DNA from: Alteromonadaceae bacterium
Lineage (GTDB): Bacteria; Pseudomonadota; Gammaproteobacteria; Enterobacterales; Alteromonadaceae
DNA length: 64,000 nt
Direction of reading: 5' to 3'
Assembly (NCBI GenBank): GCA_013373625.1
Contig: JABXHM010000003.1
Coordinates: forward strand, 1 to 64,000
Shown: positions 22,175-30,808 of the stretch, one piece after another
Numbering within the stretch: the first letter of the stretch is position 1
Layout of the letters: each line of letters opens with the position of its first letter
Notes under the pieces: generated by a model
Seen by the model: only the letters and a program-made list of their open reading frames with translations
What the model was told of the DNA's origin: nothing
The model's database searches: none
Translations under genes and position numbers: made by a program

Positions 22175-22573
22175 TTATCTTTTTGCAATGGTTTTAACGT
22201 CGTCGGCATCAACCACGTCGGTAAAGTGATTACCAAAATGGCTACGGGTGTAATTCACCACTTCGGCGATTTGTTTATCAGACAGGTATTGCTTAAGCGG
22301 CGGCATCCCGCCCATGCCGTTGCTGACCATATAGACCACATAGGCACCCGCCGCCAGTTTGGGGTTCTTAGCCAATGCCGGATACCTGCCGGCGCCTTGC
22401 GCGCCTTCGGCGTTGGTCATATGACAGCCCTGGCAAATGGCATGATAAAGTGCTTCGCCGGTTACTTCCTCGAAGTTAGCACCTTCAGAAAACCCGGCAT
22501 CATCGGTGGCATACAAGCAAGTACTTACAAACAGCATAGAGCCTGACAGTAAATATTTTTTCATCTTATTCAT
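22175..22573 (-). CDS. Exported monohaem c-type cytochrome
   Basis: A 132-residue protein with a signal peptide (cleavage likely after about residue 22) and one haem-binding CQGCH at 47-51. The likely methionine ligand lies in the GMGGMPPL segment. It is a class I cytochrome c domain. The ATG has GAGG upstream. It lies 18 bp after the flavin amine oxidase gene and 27 bp before the RidA-like gene, so it is a good candidate for the oxidase's periplasmic electron acceptor; that link is inference. Confidence 0.88.
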   Translation of the reverse strand: MNKMKKYLLSGSMLFVSTCLYATDDAGFSEGANFEEVTGEALYHAICQGCHMTNAEGAQGAGRYPALAKNPKLAAGAYVVYMVSNGMGGMPPLKQYLSDKQIAEVVNYTRSHFGNHFTDVVDADDVKTIAKR

Positions 22574-22591
22574 GGATGCATCCTCGGTTAT

Positions 22592-24175
22592 TTAAGCCAC
22601 CGTATTCAGGGCTTTGTTATGGAGTCGTTTAATCGCGTCGTGGGCCGATGAAATAGCGCCCTCCTGCCAGGCAGGTAAGTTGGAGGCATGCTCTCCAGCC
22701 AGCACAAGACGGCCGTCTACCTGACAAAGATTCTCGTAATGCTCTGCCCGTTTTTCTTCTGTCCATAAGCCAAAACAACCTTGTGTCCAAGGCACCCGAT
22801 GCCAGCCCACAGATATACCATTGTCGAACTCTTCGGCATACTGAGGATGAATTTGTTTGCCATATTCCACGGCTTTCTTCACTCGTTCAGCAGGTGGCAA
22901 TGAGGTAAATTCAAAGGCATTCGCTCCCCACACATAACCGCCCAGTAATACACCCTTGCCTTTATCGCAAAATTTGGTGCTGGGATAACTGATATTGGTT
23001 ATAGGTAAGTTGGTATAGCTCACACCACCGTAAATGGCTTCGTCCTGCTCCCAGAAGCGACGCTTAAATTCCAGGCCAACTTTTACCGAAGCAGCATAAG
23101 GTACGGAGCGTATAGCAGCACGCATTCCGCTACTTGCCTGCACGGGGATCTGACTTAAGATAGACAAAGGGATTGTACACACACACCAATCGGCCTGAGC
23201 AGATTTAGCCTCGCCGTTCTGCTCGAAGTTAACCGCAACGCCGCTGTCACTCTGGTCAATTTTGGTCACTTTGGCACTGTATTCAATGAGATCGCCCACA
23301 CGCTTTTCAAACGCTTTGGCAATATTATCCATGCCGCCAACTGGCTGAAAAATACTGCTTTGAAACTCAATATCCTGACCGTTGACGATGTACTTCCATA
23401 GTTCAGATTGTATTAGTGTACTTTGATCAAACGGTTCACTGGGCTCTGGTTTCGGTGATAACCCGCCACCCGGGGGGATGGCAAAACCGCGACGCAAACT
23501 GACTTCACGGGATTTTTTATAATCCCCTTTAGCATCCAGTGCCCCCCAGTGACGCAGAGATTCAAAAAGCTTTTCCCGATCTTCTGATGTCAGCGCTTCA
23601 TCCAACGCATTTTGATTTAATGCCTTACCCAATAGTTCGGCAGCATAACCCTGATAGTCAGCCTGAACTTCACGATAGCGCTGCGGTTTACCATCAAAAG
23701 CCTTGGTGGAATGCACCAACGCGTTATAGTTCACCTGAATGAATGGCTCGATAGCAATATTGAATTCATTAATATAAGACATCACATGATGGTGGTGATA
23801 AGGCACTCGCCAGGGGCCGGGATTGATATAATTTCCCTCGGCAAACTGACATTGCTGGGTCACGCCGCCCAATTCGGTATAGGTATCACCGCCACGTAGC
23901 GTCCAACACCGCCCACCAGCACGGGCATTAAACTCAAGAATCTTTACTTTGTAACCCGCCTTTCTTAATTCATAGGCAGCTGCCATGCCTGCAAGCCCGG
24001 CGCCCAGAACCAAGACCGTTGCACCTTTTTTGGCTCCGCCCAAATTTAGCTTACCTGGATGTGAAGACTCTGCCGCAAAGCCCAAGGAAGTCATTGCCTG
24101 ATACATTGCACTGGCGCCAGCCGTTTTGCCTATCCAGCCCAGCAATGCCCGGCGGCTAATAGCGTGATTATTCAA
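22592..24175 (-). CDS. Exported flavin-dependent amine oxidase
   Basis: A flavin monoamine oxidase family enzyme that oxidises an amine or amino acid to an imine. I chose the TTG at 24175 (527 aa): it has GAGGGG upstream and gives a clean twin-arginine signal with SRRALL at residues 7-12. A GTG at 24217 in the same frame lacks a ribosome-binding site. The FAD-binding GAGLAG is at 58-63 with the downstream GGRCW motif, and the C-terminal FAD segment GEHASNLPAWQEGAISS is present. Folded export by Tat with cofactor fits a periplasmic enzyme working with the next-door cytochrome c. The substrate is unknown. Confidence 0.87.
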   Translation of the reverse strand: MNNHAISRRALLGWIGKTAGASAMYQAMTSLGFAAESSHPGKLNLGGAKKGATVLVLGAGLAGMAAAYELRKAGYKVKILEFNARAGGRCWTLRGGDTYTELGGVTQQCQFAEGNYINPGPWRVPYHHHHVMSYINEFNIAIEPFIQVNYNALVHSTKAFDGKPQRYREVQADYQGYAAELLGKALNQNALDEALTSEDREKLFESLRHWGALDAKGDYKKSREVSLRRGFAIPPGGGLSPKPEPSEPFDQSTLIQSELWKYIVNGQDIEFQSSIFQPVGGMDNIAKAFEKRVGDLIEYSAKVTKIDQSDSGVAVNFEQNGEAKSAQADWCVCTIPLSILSQIPVQASSGMRAAIRSVPYAASVKVGLEFKRRFWEQDEAIYGGVSYTNLPITNISYPSTKFCDKGKGVLLGGYVWGANAFEFTSLPPAERVKKAVEYGKQIHPQYAEEFDNGISVGWHRVPWTQGCFGLWTEEKRAEHYENLCQVDGRLVLAGEHASNLPAWQEGAISSAHDAIKRLHNKALNTVA

Positions 24176-24532
24176 CGAAAACACCCCTCGTGTAGATGTA
24201 AAAACTGATGATTGCACAAATAATGCACTGCTAATGCCAGCTTGTTCACAGACAGGGTTAACGTTATATAATATACGATTAACAGCTAATAATAGGTTAT
24301 AAGGGGAACTTTACGCATAAATCGGACACAAATAACCCAACTGCGAAGCTAATATGTACCAATATGATGCAAAGTAATGCTCCTATTAGGCACAGGGTTA
24401 TTCATCTTCCCAGCGAGGGAATGGCTACATACTCCTTTACACTTATTCACACATAACGGATAACACCGCGGCCGTTATTGGTTAAACTATAGCCGCTTAA
24501 ACCTAACTCTTCACAACAAAGGAATTGACGTG
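24176..24532. other. Divergent intergenic region, no gene seen
   Basis: About 355 AT-rich bases separate the start of the amine oxidase gene from the plus-strand hydrolase. It must hold promoters for both. A TTATATAATATA stretch near 24265 and AT-rich -10-like hexamers exist on both strands, but none has a convincing -35 partner. No ORF, RNA gene or clear repeat was recognised. Confidence 0.4.
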
Positions 24533-25507
24533 ATGTTACCTAAGTTATTGTTACTTTTATGCTGTCTGATAAGCGGCTACGCTCAGGCGACCGTTAAAAG
24601 CTCGTCAATGAAAGATTGTTTCCGCGGCCCGTTCAGCAGCTACGAAACCTGGAAAAAGACCCTCGCCAGTAAAAAGCCAAACTTTAACGAAAAAGCATTC
24701 AAATGGGCTTTCCCCGAAGAAAAATACAGCCGAATCAGACAAGCGCTGGACTGCTATGATTTTACCTATGAAGTGGATGGACTCACCATTGAGGGCTATT
24801 ACCTCGCGCCCAAAGAGCGCCAGACGAAGTTGCCTGTGGTAATTTATAATCGCGGCGGTAATGCTGAATTTGGTTATGTTATGTTTGCCAAGAAATTACT
24901 GCTTCAGGCAGATCTTGCCCAGGCGGGGTATGTGGTAATTGGCAGCCAGTATCGCGGCGCCAGCGCACGCTTTATCAAAAATAACGGAGCCGATGAATTC
25001 GGTGGCGCCGATGTGGATGATGTCACAGCACTGGTAGATGTTCTGCCCGACATTCCGATGGCTGACAGCAGCAGGATTGCCTTGGTTGGCTGGAGCCGGG
25101 GGGCAATGCAGTCTTATCTCGCCGCCAAAGGGTTATCCGGAGTAAAAGCTATTGTCAGCATTGCCGGTGTTGCCGACCTGGAAAAGGAACTTAGCTGGCG
25201 TCCGAAAATGGAGAACGTATACCGCGGCCGAATTCCCGACTATGACAACAATAAATCTGCCGCTCTCGCTGCGCGCTCGGTAATAAACTGGCTGGATGAA
25301 TTACCCGATGCACCGGTATTACTTCTCCACGGAAGCGAAGATAAGCGGGTCAATCCGGAACAATCCCATTTGCTTGCCGCTGCTCTGGATAAAGTGGAAC
25401 ACAAAAATAAACTGGTTATCTATGAAGGCGACAATCATGGCCTGGTTAACAATCGTCAGGCCATGCAACAGGAAGTTATTGCCTGGCTCGATGAATACAT
25501 GAAGTAA
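24533..25507 (+). CDS. Exported alpha/beta hydrolase (S9/dienelactone hydrolase-like)
   Basis: A 324-residue secreted hydrolase with signal peptide (cleavage near AQA at 17-19). The catalytic triad is visible: nucleophile S188 in GWSRG, D270 in HGSEDKRV and H302 in GDNHGL. The oxyanion region NRGGN is near residue 107. The fold resembles prolyl-oligopeptidase-like and acyl esterase enzymes; the substrate cannot be told. ATG at 24533 follows AAAGGA; a GTG one codon earlier is possible. Confidence 0.85.
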   Translation: MLPKLLLLLCCLISGYAQATVKSSSMKDCFRGPFSSYETWKKTLASKKPNFNEKAFKWAFPEEKYSRIRQALDCYDFTYEVDGLTIEGYYLAPKERQTKLPVVIYNRGGNAEFGYVMFAKKLLLQADLAQAGYVVIGSQYRGASARFIKNNGADEFGGADVDDVTALVDVLPDIPMADSSRIALVGWSRGAMQSYLAAKGLSGVKAIVSIAGVADLEKELSWRPKMENVYRGRIPDYDNNKSAALAARSVINWLDELPDAPVLLLHGSEDKRVNPEQSHLLAAALDKVEHKNKLVIYEGDNHGLVNNRQAMQQEVIAWLDEYMK

Positions 25508-25514
25508 AACAGGG

Positions 25515-25922
25515 TTAGCTATGTTCGGCGGTCAGCGCTTTGAGGGTCGTCATCGCCTGCTCAGCATCGGCCTGCGGCACAAAAATATGATCATGATAAA
25601 ACGCCGCGATAACATTGGCACTAATGCCGACATTTGTAAGAGCCTGTGACATAGCGGCGGTCAGTCCTACTGCCTCTAAACTCGAGTGTATTTCACACGT
25701 AATGCAGTGGAAAACGGTCTCGTAAGTGAAACCTTCCGCATCGGCCACAGACTGCAATAACACCAGAGTGACACCTTCTGTTTCGCGAAACATCGCCTTA
25801 GGGGTAAGGCGCTCAAAAACGTCAGTATCAAGAACCAACACGCTCACAAACACAAATGGCTCTGGCTGCAACACCGGCTTTAAACCCACTAACAGCGTGG
25901 TTAAATCTGTTTCACCTACCAT
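25515..25922 (-). CDS. ACT domain-containing protein
   Basis: A 135-residue protein consisting of two small alpha/beta ACT-like repeats (first around residues 8-62, second from about 68 with VFHCITCEIHSSLEAVGLTAAMS). Family members of this DUF2241/CASTOR-like type bind amino acids, but the ligand here is not known. It ends 7 bp from the convergent hydrolase gene and lies 10 bp downstream of the dbpA stop, so it is probably cotranscribed with dbpA. Confidence 0.8.
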   Translation of the reverse strand: MVGETDLTTLLVGLKPVLQPEPFVFVSVLVLDTDVFERLTPKAMFRETEGVTLVLLQSVADAEGFTYETVFHCITCEIHSSLEAVGLTAAMSQALTNVGISANVIAAFYHDHIFVPQADAEQAMTTLKALTAEHS

Positions 25923-25932
25923 AAGATCGCCC

Positions 25933-27306
25933 TTATAATTTAAACGCTCTAACCCGTTTACCTTTAATTTTACCTTCCCGAAATAGCTTTAATGCGCGTT
26001 TGACGCTACGCAACTTCACCGCGACGAAGCTTTCATTCGCCTGCACTTTGATTTTACCGATATCTTCACCCGGCACATCGGCATCTTTGGTTAACGCGCC
26101 TAAGATATCACCGGGTCTGAGCTTGGCTTTTTTACCTTCGTTTAAATTAATACAAACAAACTCTGGCGCCACAATTCGGCTGGCGTGAAAACGTAAGCCC
26201 TGGGCACTTTTCTTTTTAAAATCTGTTTTGGTATGAACCTCAATCGCAGCCAGTAAACCATTCTCGCTTTCACTTTTGAGGGTATAAGCCATACCGGGTT
26301 GCTCTGCTCTGCCGGCACGACCTATGCGATGAATATGTGCTTCCGGTTGTTCACTCACTTCATAATTTATCACGCAATCGACACCGGCTATATCAAGTCC
26401 CCGTGCCGCCACGTCGGTCGCCACCAATACGTTTAAGCAATCACTGGCAAAACGCATTAATACGCGATTGCGGTCGAATTGTTCCATATCACCTTGTATC
26501 GCGGCCGCCACAAACCCCTCTGCAGCCAGTCGCTCAGCCACGTCCTGCGCGGTTTTTTTCATCCGGCAAAAAACCATTGCGCTTTTTGGTTGGTCAGTCG
26601 TCAATAACGCTTTCAGTGCTGTAAAGCGGTGCTCATCATCTACCTCATACACCAGCTCGCTGACATTAGCCCGTTGCGCCGAATCCACTTTTATGTTTTC
26701 CGGATCGCGCAAGTATTGCTGCGCCAACTCGGTCGTCGCCTCACTGAATGTGGCCGAGAAAAACAATGTTTGCACAGGCTTTCTCAAGCCACTAAAAATC
26801 ACTGCCAGATCATCGGTAAAGCCCATATCCAGCATACGGTCTGCTTCATCAAACACGCGTACTTTTAAATGCTTCATTGAGATACGGCGTTTCATTACAT
26901 GATCCATTACCCGACCAGGCGTTCCCACTACAATGTGACAACCATGTCTTAGCGAGGCAATCTGAGGGCCCATTGGCTGGCCACCGCACAGCGTCAACAC
27001 TTTGAGGTTAGGCATATCTTTGGCCAGCAAACGGCACTGCTCAGCGACCTGTTCGGCCAGCTCTCTGGTGGGGCATAAAACGATTGCTTGAATGGCATTT
27101 TTCCCCGCGTCAATCTGCTGTAAACAACCTGCTGCGAAAGCGAGGGTTTTCCCTGATCCAGTTTGCGCCTGACCCAGGACATCCTTACCTGCCAATACTG
27201 CAGGTAATGTGGCAGCCTGCACCGGACGAGGTTCAGAAAAACCGGCGCGGGCAATGGCAGAGATCAGTTCAGACCGCAGTCCAAAATCGCTAAATTGTGT
27301 ACTCAT
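25933..27306 (-). CDS. dbpA: ATP-dependent RNA helicase DbpA
   Basis: A DEAD-box helicase of 457 residues. Motif Q is near residue 25, motif I AQTGSGKT at 47-54, then DEAD, SAT and HRIGRAGR. The last 75 residues (about 382-457) match the DbpA RNA-binding domain, which recognises hairpin 92 of 23S rRNA during large-subunit assembly. I chose the ATG at 27306, because the family starts with a short segment like MSTQFSDFGL; the longer reading frame has no family match. It begins 7 bp after the pyrC stop and is probably in its transcript. Confidence 0.88.
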   Translation of the reverse strand: MSTQFSDFGLRSELISAIARAGFSEPRPVQAATLPAVLAGKDVLGQAQTGSGKTLAFAAGCLQQIDAGKNAIQAIVLCPTRELAEQVAEQCRLLAKDMPNLKVLTLCGGQPMGPQIASLRHGCHIVVGTPGRVMDHVMKRRISMKHLKVRVFDEADRMLDMGFTDDLAVIFSGLRKPVQTLFFSATFSEATTELAQQYLRDPENIKVDSAQRANVSELVYEVDDEHRFTALKALLTTDQPKSAMVFCRMKKTAQDVAERLAAEGFVAAAIQGDMEQFDRNRVLMRFASDCLNVLVATDVAARGLDIAGVDCVINYEVSEQPEAHIHRIGRAGRAEQPGMAYTLKSESENGLLAAIEVHTKTDFKKKSAQGLRFHASRIVAPEFVCINLNEGKKAKLRPGDILGALTKDADVPGEDIGKIKVQANESFVAVKLRSVKRALKLFREGKIKGKRVRAFKL

Positions 27307-27313
27307 AAATAGG

Positions 27314-28345
27314 TTATGCCAGTTTCCAACTAAGGGTTTGACCAGCAAAGAAAGGGACCATATCAGTGCCATCGGCCAGAGTAACCAGTTCAGGTACCTG
27401 CCAACTCTCTTTTACCAGTGTAATCGTGCTTTCATTGCGCGGTAATCCGTAAAAATCCGGGCCGTTCTCGCTGGCGAAAGCTTCAAATTTATCTAATGCA
27501 TCCAGTTGCTCGAAGACTTCCGCATACAGCTCGATAGCGCTCCATGCACTGTAGCAGCCTGCGCAACCACACGCATTTTCTTTGCGGTGCTTAGCATGAG
27601 GTGCTGAATCTGTACCTAAAAAGAATTGTTTAGCGCCACTGGCAACCACTTCGCGTAAGCGAGCCTGATGAGTATTGCGCTTTAACACCGGCAAACAGTA
27701 ATTGTGCGGACGAACACCACCGACCAAAAGGTCGTTACGGTTAAGTAATAAATGCTGCGGCGTAATAGTCGCGCCGACGTTGTCACTTTGAGCCAGTACA
27801 AAGTTTGCAGCATCAGCAGTAGTAATGTGTTCAAACACCACTTTTAGTGCCGGGAAATCACGCACAATCTTAACCATGTATTCGTCAATAAATACTTTTT
27901 CGCGGTCAAAAATGTCTATATGTGATTCGGTTACTTCGCCATGTATAAGCAGCAACATGCCTTCTTTTTGCATTTGCTCAAAAACCGGATACAAAGCGTT
28001 AATCCCCTTTACCGCTGCGTCGGAATTAGTTGTCGCGCCAGCAGGATACAATTTGCAAGCCACCACACCGGCTGTTTTTGCAGCCGTAATATCTACGGCC
28101 GTTGTTTCATTGGTAAGATATAACGTCATCAGTGGTTCAAACTGACTCCCCTCTGGACGAGCAGCCACAATGCGTTCTTTATACTCCATTGCCAGCGCCG
28201 CCGTAGTAACCGGTGGTACCAAATTGGGCATCACTATGGCACGGCCAAAGCACCGCGCGGTAGCGGGTACGGTCTCGGCTAACATTTCATTGTCACGAAA
28301 ATGAAGATGCCAGTCATCTGGCTGACGGATGGTAATAGACTGCAT
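27314..28345 (-). CDS. pyrC: Dihydroorotase
   Basis: Class II dihydroorotase of pyrimidine biosynthesis, converting carbamoyl aspartate to dihydroorotate in the cytosol. It has 343 residues (348 in E. coli). Zinc ligands H13 and H15 lie in DWHLHFRD, the carbamylated lysine in [12 protein letters not shown], and the conserved HYHG-equivalent [10 protein letters not shown] and [13 protein letters not shown] segments follow. ATG at 28345 has GGGG upstream. An extended -10 promoter lies about 45 bp before the start. Confidence 0.95.
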   Translation of the reverse strand: MQSITIRQPDDWHLHFRDNEMLAETVPATARCFGRAIVMPNLVPPVTTAALAMEYKERIVAARPEGSQFEPLMTLYLTNETTAVDITAAKTAGVVACKLYPAGATTNSDAAVKGINALYPVFEQMQKEGMLLLIHGEVTESHIDIFDREKVFIDEYMVKIVRDFPALKVVFEHITTADAANFVLAQSDNVGATITPQHLLLNRNDLLVGGVRPHNYCLPVLKRNTHQARLREVVASGAKQFFLGTDSAPHAKHRKENACGCAGCYSAWSAIELYAEVFEQLDALDKFEAFASENGPDFYGLPRNESTITLVKESWQVPELVTLADGTDMVPFFAGQTLSWKLA

Positions 28346-28388
28346 AATAAGCCCCAAATACTAAGCGCGTGGTTAACAACAGTCGCGC

Positions 28389-28397
28389 ATTATAGCA
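28389..28397 (-). promoter_or_regulatory. Extended -10 promoter upstream of pyrC
   Basis: The minus strand reads TGCTATAAT, a perfect -10 hexamer with the extended TGN element, followed by a GC-rich start region (GCGCG). No good -35 box is seen, which extended -10 promoters tolerate. It lies about 45 bp before the pyrC ATG. In E. coli pyrC expression responds to start-site choice; whether that applies here cannot be told. Confidence 0.5.
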
Positions 28398-28548
28398 ACT
28401 TTACCCGGGGCGTGTTGATCTTTGCGGTGCGTTTTTACAGCGACGCGTTTAACGTCAATAGTGCCGCCTGTATTCCTGATTAGTCCGGCGACCCTCATAC
28501 CTAGAAGACAGTGTTTCTGCCATTAGCAACCAAGAATGAAAATCCTTG

Positions 28549-29106
28549 TTATTGTTGTAACGTTGCGCGCCAGCGCTTTTCTAAAACGGTAATAGCAAAG
28601 AGATAGAGCACAATAATAACTACTGATACAGCCAGAAAGCGATGTTCAGGGAAAAGATACCAGGCAGCTAATACCAGTATGGTTCTAAGCAGGCCGTGCA
28701 CTATGCCAATCCAATGCTGAATGATCCAGGATATTGGCAGCCACATAAGTCCGGTAAGAATTCCTACTGATAAAGGTAGCGATGTGTAATCGAGCATAAA
28801 AAACGGTATCGCAATTGCGTACACCAGAACCGCCATTCCCACCGAATACATAAACAGTGTATCGAATGTGTTTTTCGGGCGTGACTTATCAAGAAAGTTC
28901 TCACCGGTAAATTTTGATACCAGAATCCCCAGGTAAACAATTGATCCGGTGGCAGCAAAGAGCAATAGCGATTTGCCAACCGGCTCAAGAAACAGCGAGC
29001 CCACAGCAACAATCGTCCAGGCAATGAGCCCGGCAATAGGCGTTGCTATTAATCGTCTGTTGGCAAACTCTTTGCGCTGTTCTTCGAGAGTCCTTTTAGA
29101 GTCCAT
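28549..29106 (-). CDS. Conserved membrane protein, function unknown
   Basis: A 185-residue protein with a short charged N-terminus (EEQRKEFANRRL) and about six hydrophobic segments (near 22-40, 46-64, 85-105, 112-128, 135-150 and 156-176). It resembles the uncharacterised DUF7010-type integral membrane proteins by length, charged start and helix spacing; I hold that loosely. No catalytic motif is visible. It stands alone upstream of pyrC with its own ribosome-binding site (AAGGAGCAACG before ATG). Confidence 0.65.
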   Translation of the reverse strand: MDSKRTLEEQRKEFANRRLIATPIAGLIAWTIVAVGSLFLEPVGKSLLLFAATGSIVYLGILVSKFTGENFLDKSRPKNTFDTLFMYSVGMAVLVYAIAIPFFMLDYTSLPLSVGILTGLMWLPISWIIQHWIGIVHGLLRTILVLAAWYLFPEHRFLAVSVVIIVLYLFAITVLEKRWRATLQQ

Positions 29107-29440
29107 ACGTTGCTCCTTATTATTAGTTTTATGCAGCCTTTAAATAGTTATATATAACCTTCAGTTGGTCAATCCTAAAGCATTAATCCATGTCAAAAGA
29201 TACTTTATGTCCAGGATATCTTGCTTAAACGCCAAAAAGTAAGTGAACAATATCGTTACCAATGCGATAAACAGATTACACATCAACAGGATCACTTTGC
29301 CCTGGTATTGCTCAGGGTGAGAACTCTATGCAGGCATCAAAGGTAAAGGTAAATCTGAAAAGAAAGGAGGTGGGTATTTTTACAGGAGCCTCAGCACAAT
29401 ACCTTGGCTCCATTTTGATGAAATCCGGTTTTCGCCAGGA
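29107..29440. other. Intergenic region, no feature recognised
   Basis: About 330 AT-rich bases between two minus-strand genes. A plus-strand reading frame begins near 29328 but runs antisense through the PhnA gene and lacks family resemblance. An AAAGGAGGTGGG string at 29363-29374 looks like a ribosome-binding site but has no start codon at a useful distance. A weak hairpin overlaps the PhnA stop codon without a U-run. Confidence 0.4.
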
Positions 29441-29998
29441 TTACTTTTTTGTGTACGCGGCGATGATCACGATGGTCTGCCCGTTTACCTTACCTTCAAT
29501 ATGTAACGGGTTCTGTGTCAGGCGAATGTTGCGTACCGGAGTGCCACGTTTGGCAGTGAAATTTGCCCCTTTAACGGTCAAATCTTTTACCAAATGCACG
29601 GTATCTCCGGCTTGCAGGGCTTCACCATTACTATCCAGTGTGGGTTCACGATCATCGATACCCGCTTTAGCCCAGGCTAATGTGTCATCGTCGAGGTACA
29701 ACATATCAAGTAAATCAAGCGCCCACGGCTCACCATCCAACTGCTTGAGCATACGCCAGGAAACGACCTGTACTGCTGGCACAGAAGACCACATAGCATC
29801 ATTGAGGCAACGCCAGTGAGTAGTGTCAATCGTACTACTATCAGACAGTTGTGTCATGCACGTAGCGCACACGGCAATCGCACTATTGTCTGACTCATCT
29901 GGTGAATCGGGTACCACATACAAACTCAAACCATCGTTGCTGCCACACAGCTCGCAGACCTGATTTGCCCGCTTAAAAACAGCCTGTTCATTCGCCAT
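29441..29998 (-). CDS. PhnA-domain zinc-ribbon protein
   Basis: A 185-residue PhnA/YjdM-family protein. The N-terminal zinc ribbon uses C15, C18, C44 and C47. The C-terminal PhnA domain (about 118-185) holds DSNGEALQAGDTVHLVKDL and the VKG..F...RGTPVRNIRL strands. E. coli YjdM is about 110 residues; the longer form here has a middle insert of about 60 residues rich in W, D and L. The name derives from early phosphonate work but the family's role is not phosphonate hydrolysis and remains unclear. Confidence 0.88.
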   Translation of the reverse strand: MANEQAVFKRANQVCELCGSNDGLSLYVVPDSPDESDNSAIAVCATCMTQLSDSSTIDTTHWRCLNDAMWSSVPAVQVVSWRMLKQLDGEPWALDLLDMLYLDDDTLAWAKAGIDDREPTLDSNGEALQAGDTVHLVKDLTVKGANFTAKRGTPVRNIRLTQNPLHIEGKVNGQTIVIIAAYTKK

Positions 29999-30087
29999 TT
30001 ACATTGCCTACTATTAATTAATTACTGACCAAATAAAAACAGCGATTATAGCACAAGCCAGGAGTTTATCATTTTCAATATCATTAT

Positions 30088-30612
30088 TTACGTATCACTA
30101 TGATCAACCCAAATAAACTGCTCTGTGTCGTAGCCCAGAGAGCGGGCTTTTTGCACCAACTTATTTATGGTTTGTTCAGGCAGCTCAGCTGAACGAGCTA
30201 AAATCCATAGATACGATTTGTCAGGGCCAGTGACCAACGAGTAGGTATAACCGTCTTTATCCAACTCTGCGATAACATAACTGGCATAAAAAGGCCCAAA
30301 AAAAGACACCTTCAAATGCCCGGTACTCTCATTTTCAACAAAGTACGCTTTGCCCTCAGCCTCTTCCCACTCACCCATCTTTGCGTTGTAACCGCGATTT
30401 ATCACTTTAATGCCGCCATCATCACGCATGGAATAAGTTGCCGTTACCTTTGACAGGTCACGCTCAAAACTGTGGTCAAAGCGGGCAATTTCATACCATT
30501 TACCCAGGTAACGCTGAGCATCAAACCCCGTCACTGGCTCAACCCCCTCTGGCACTGAGGTGCAGGCACCGAGTAATAATATGCTGATCACGCAACAAAT
30601 ATGTTTTAGCAT
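30088..30612 (-). CDS. blc: Outer membrane lipocalin
   Basis: A bacterial lipocalin that binds lipids at the outer membrane. The ATG at 30612 follows AAAGGA (6 bp); the upstream TTG overlaps that site. The signal peptide ends in the lipobox LLGAC with C17. The lipocalin GxW motif is in YLGKWYEIARFDHSFERDL, and the WILAR and C-terminal helix LVQKARSLGYDT segments follow. Length 174 residues matches Blc (177). Confidence 0.92.
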   Translation of the reverse strand: MLKHICCVISILLLGACTSVPEGVEPVTGFDAQRYLGKWYEIARFDHSFERDLSKVTATYSMRDDGGIKVINRGYNAKMGEWEEAEGKAYFVENESTGHLKVSFFGPFYASYVIAELDKDGYTYSLVTGPDKSYLWILARSAELPEQTINKLVQKARSLGYDTEQFIWVDHSDT

Positions 30613-30709
30613 TCGATATCCTTTCAATTAATGTCATGGTTAAAATGTGTAGTGGTGTTACTTACGCAGTGTATAGGGCTTTGTATCACTCAATACTATT
30701 TGGCTTATA

Positions 30710-30725
30710 GCTAACACCTGTTAGC
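30710..30725. promoter_or_regulatory. Perfect palindrome between blc and the aldo/keto reductase gene
   Basis: GCTAACA-CC-TGTTAGC: perfect 7-bp arms around a 2-bp centre, in the 196-bp divergent spacer. A minus-strand TATAAG lies next to it, so the palindrome would overlap a possible blc promoter. The size and symmetry fit a dimeric repressor site; no cognate regulator gene is in the window. Confidence 0.4.
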
Positions 30726-30808
30726 ATACGTATTTCTTAGCTTACCTGGTTTTGTACATTTAAGGTGGCAGCCTGGGTGGAATTAACTTTAAAACAAGAA
30801 CAGTAACT

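Noticed and set aside
26468-26902. 144-codon plus-strand ORF opposite dbpA
   Set aside because: Antisense to conserved helicase motifs, with no independent coding signs.
29328-29819. 163-codon plus-strand ORF overlapping the PhnA gene
   Set aside because: The opposite strand encodes a clear PhnA protein with zinc cysteines; the plus frame shows only a shadow composition. The AGGAGG string in it has no start codon at a suitable distance.
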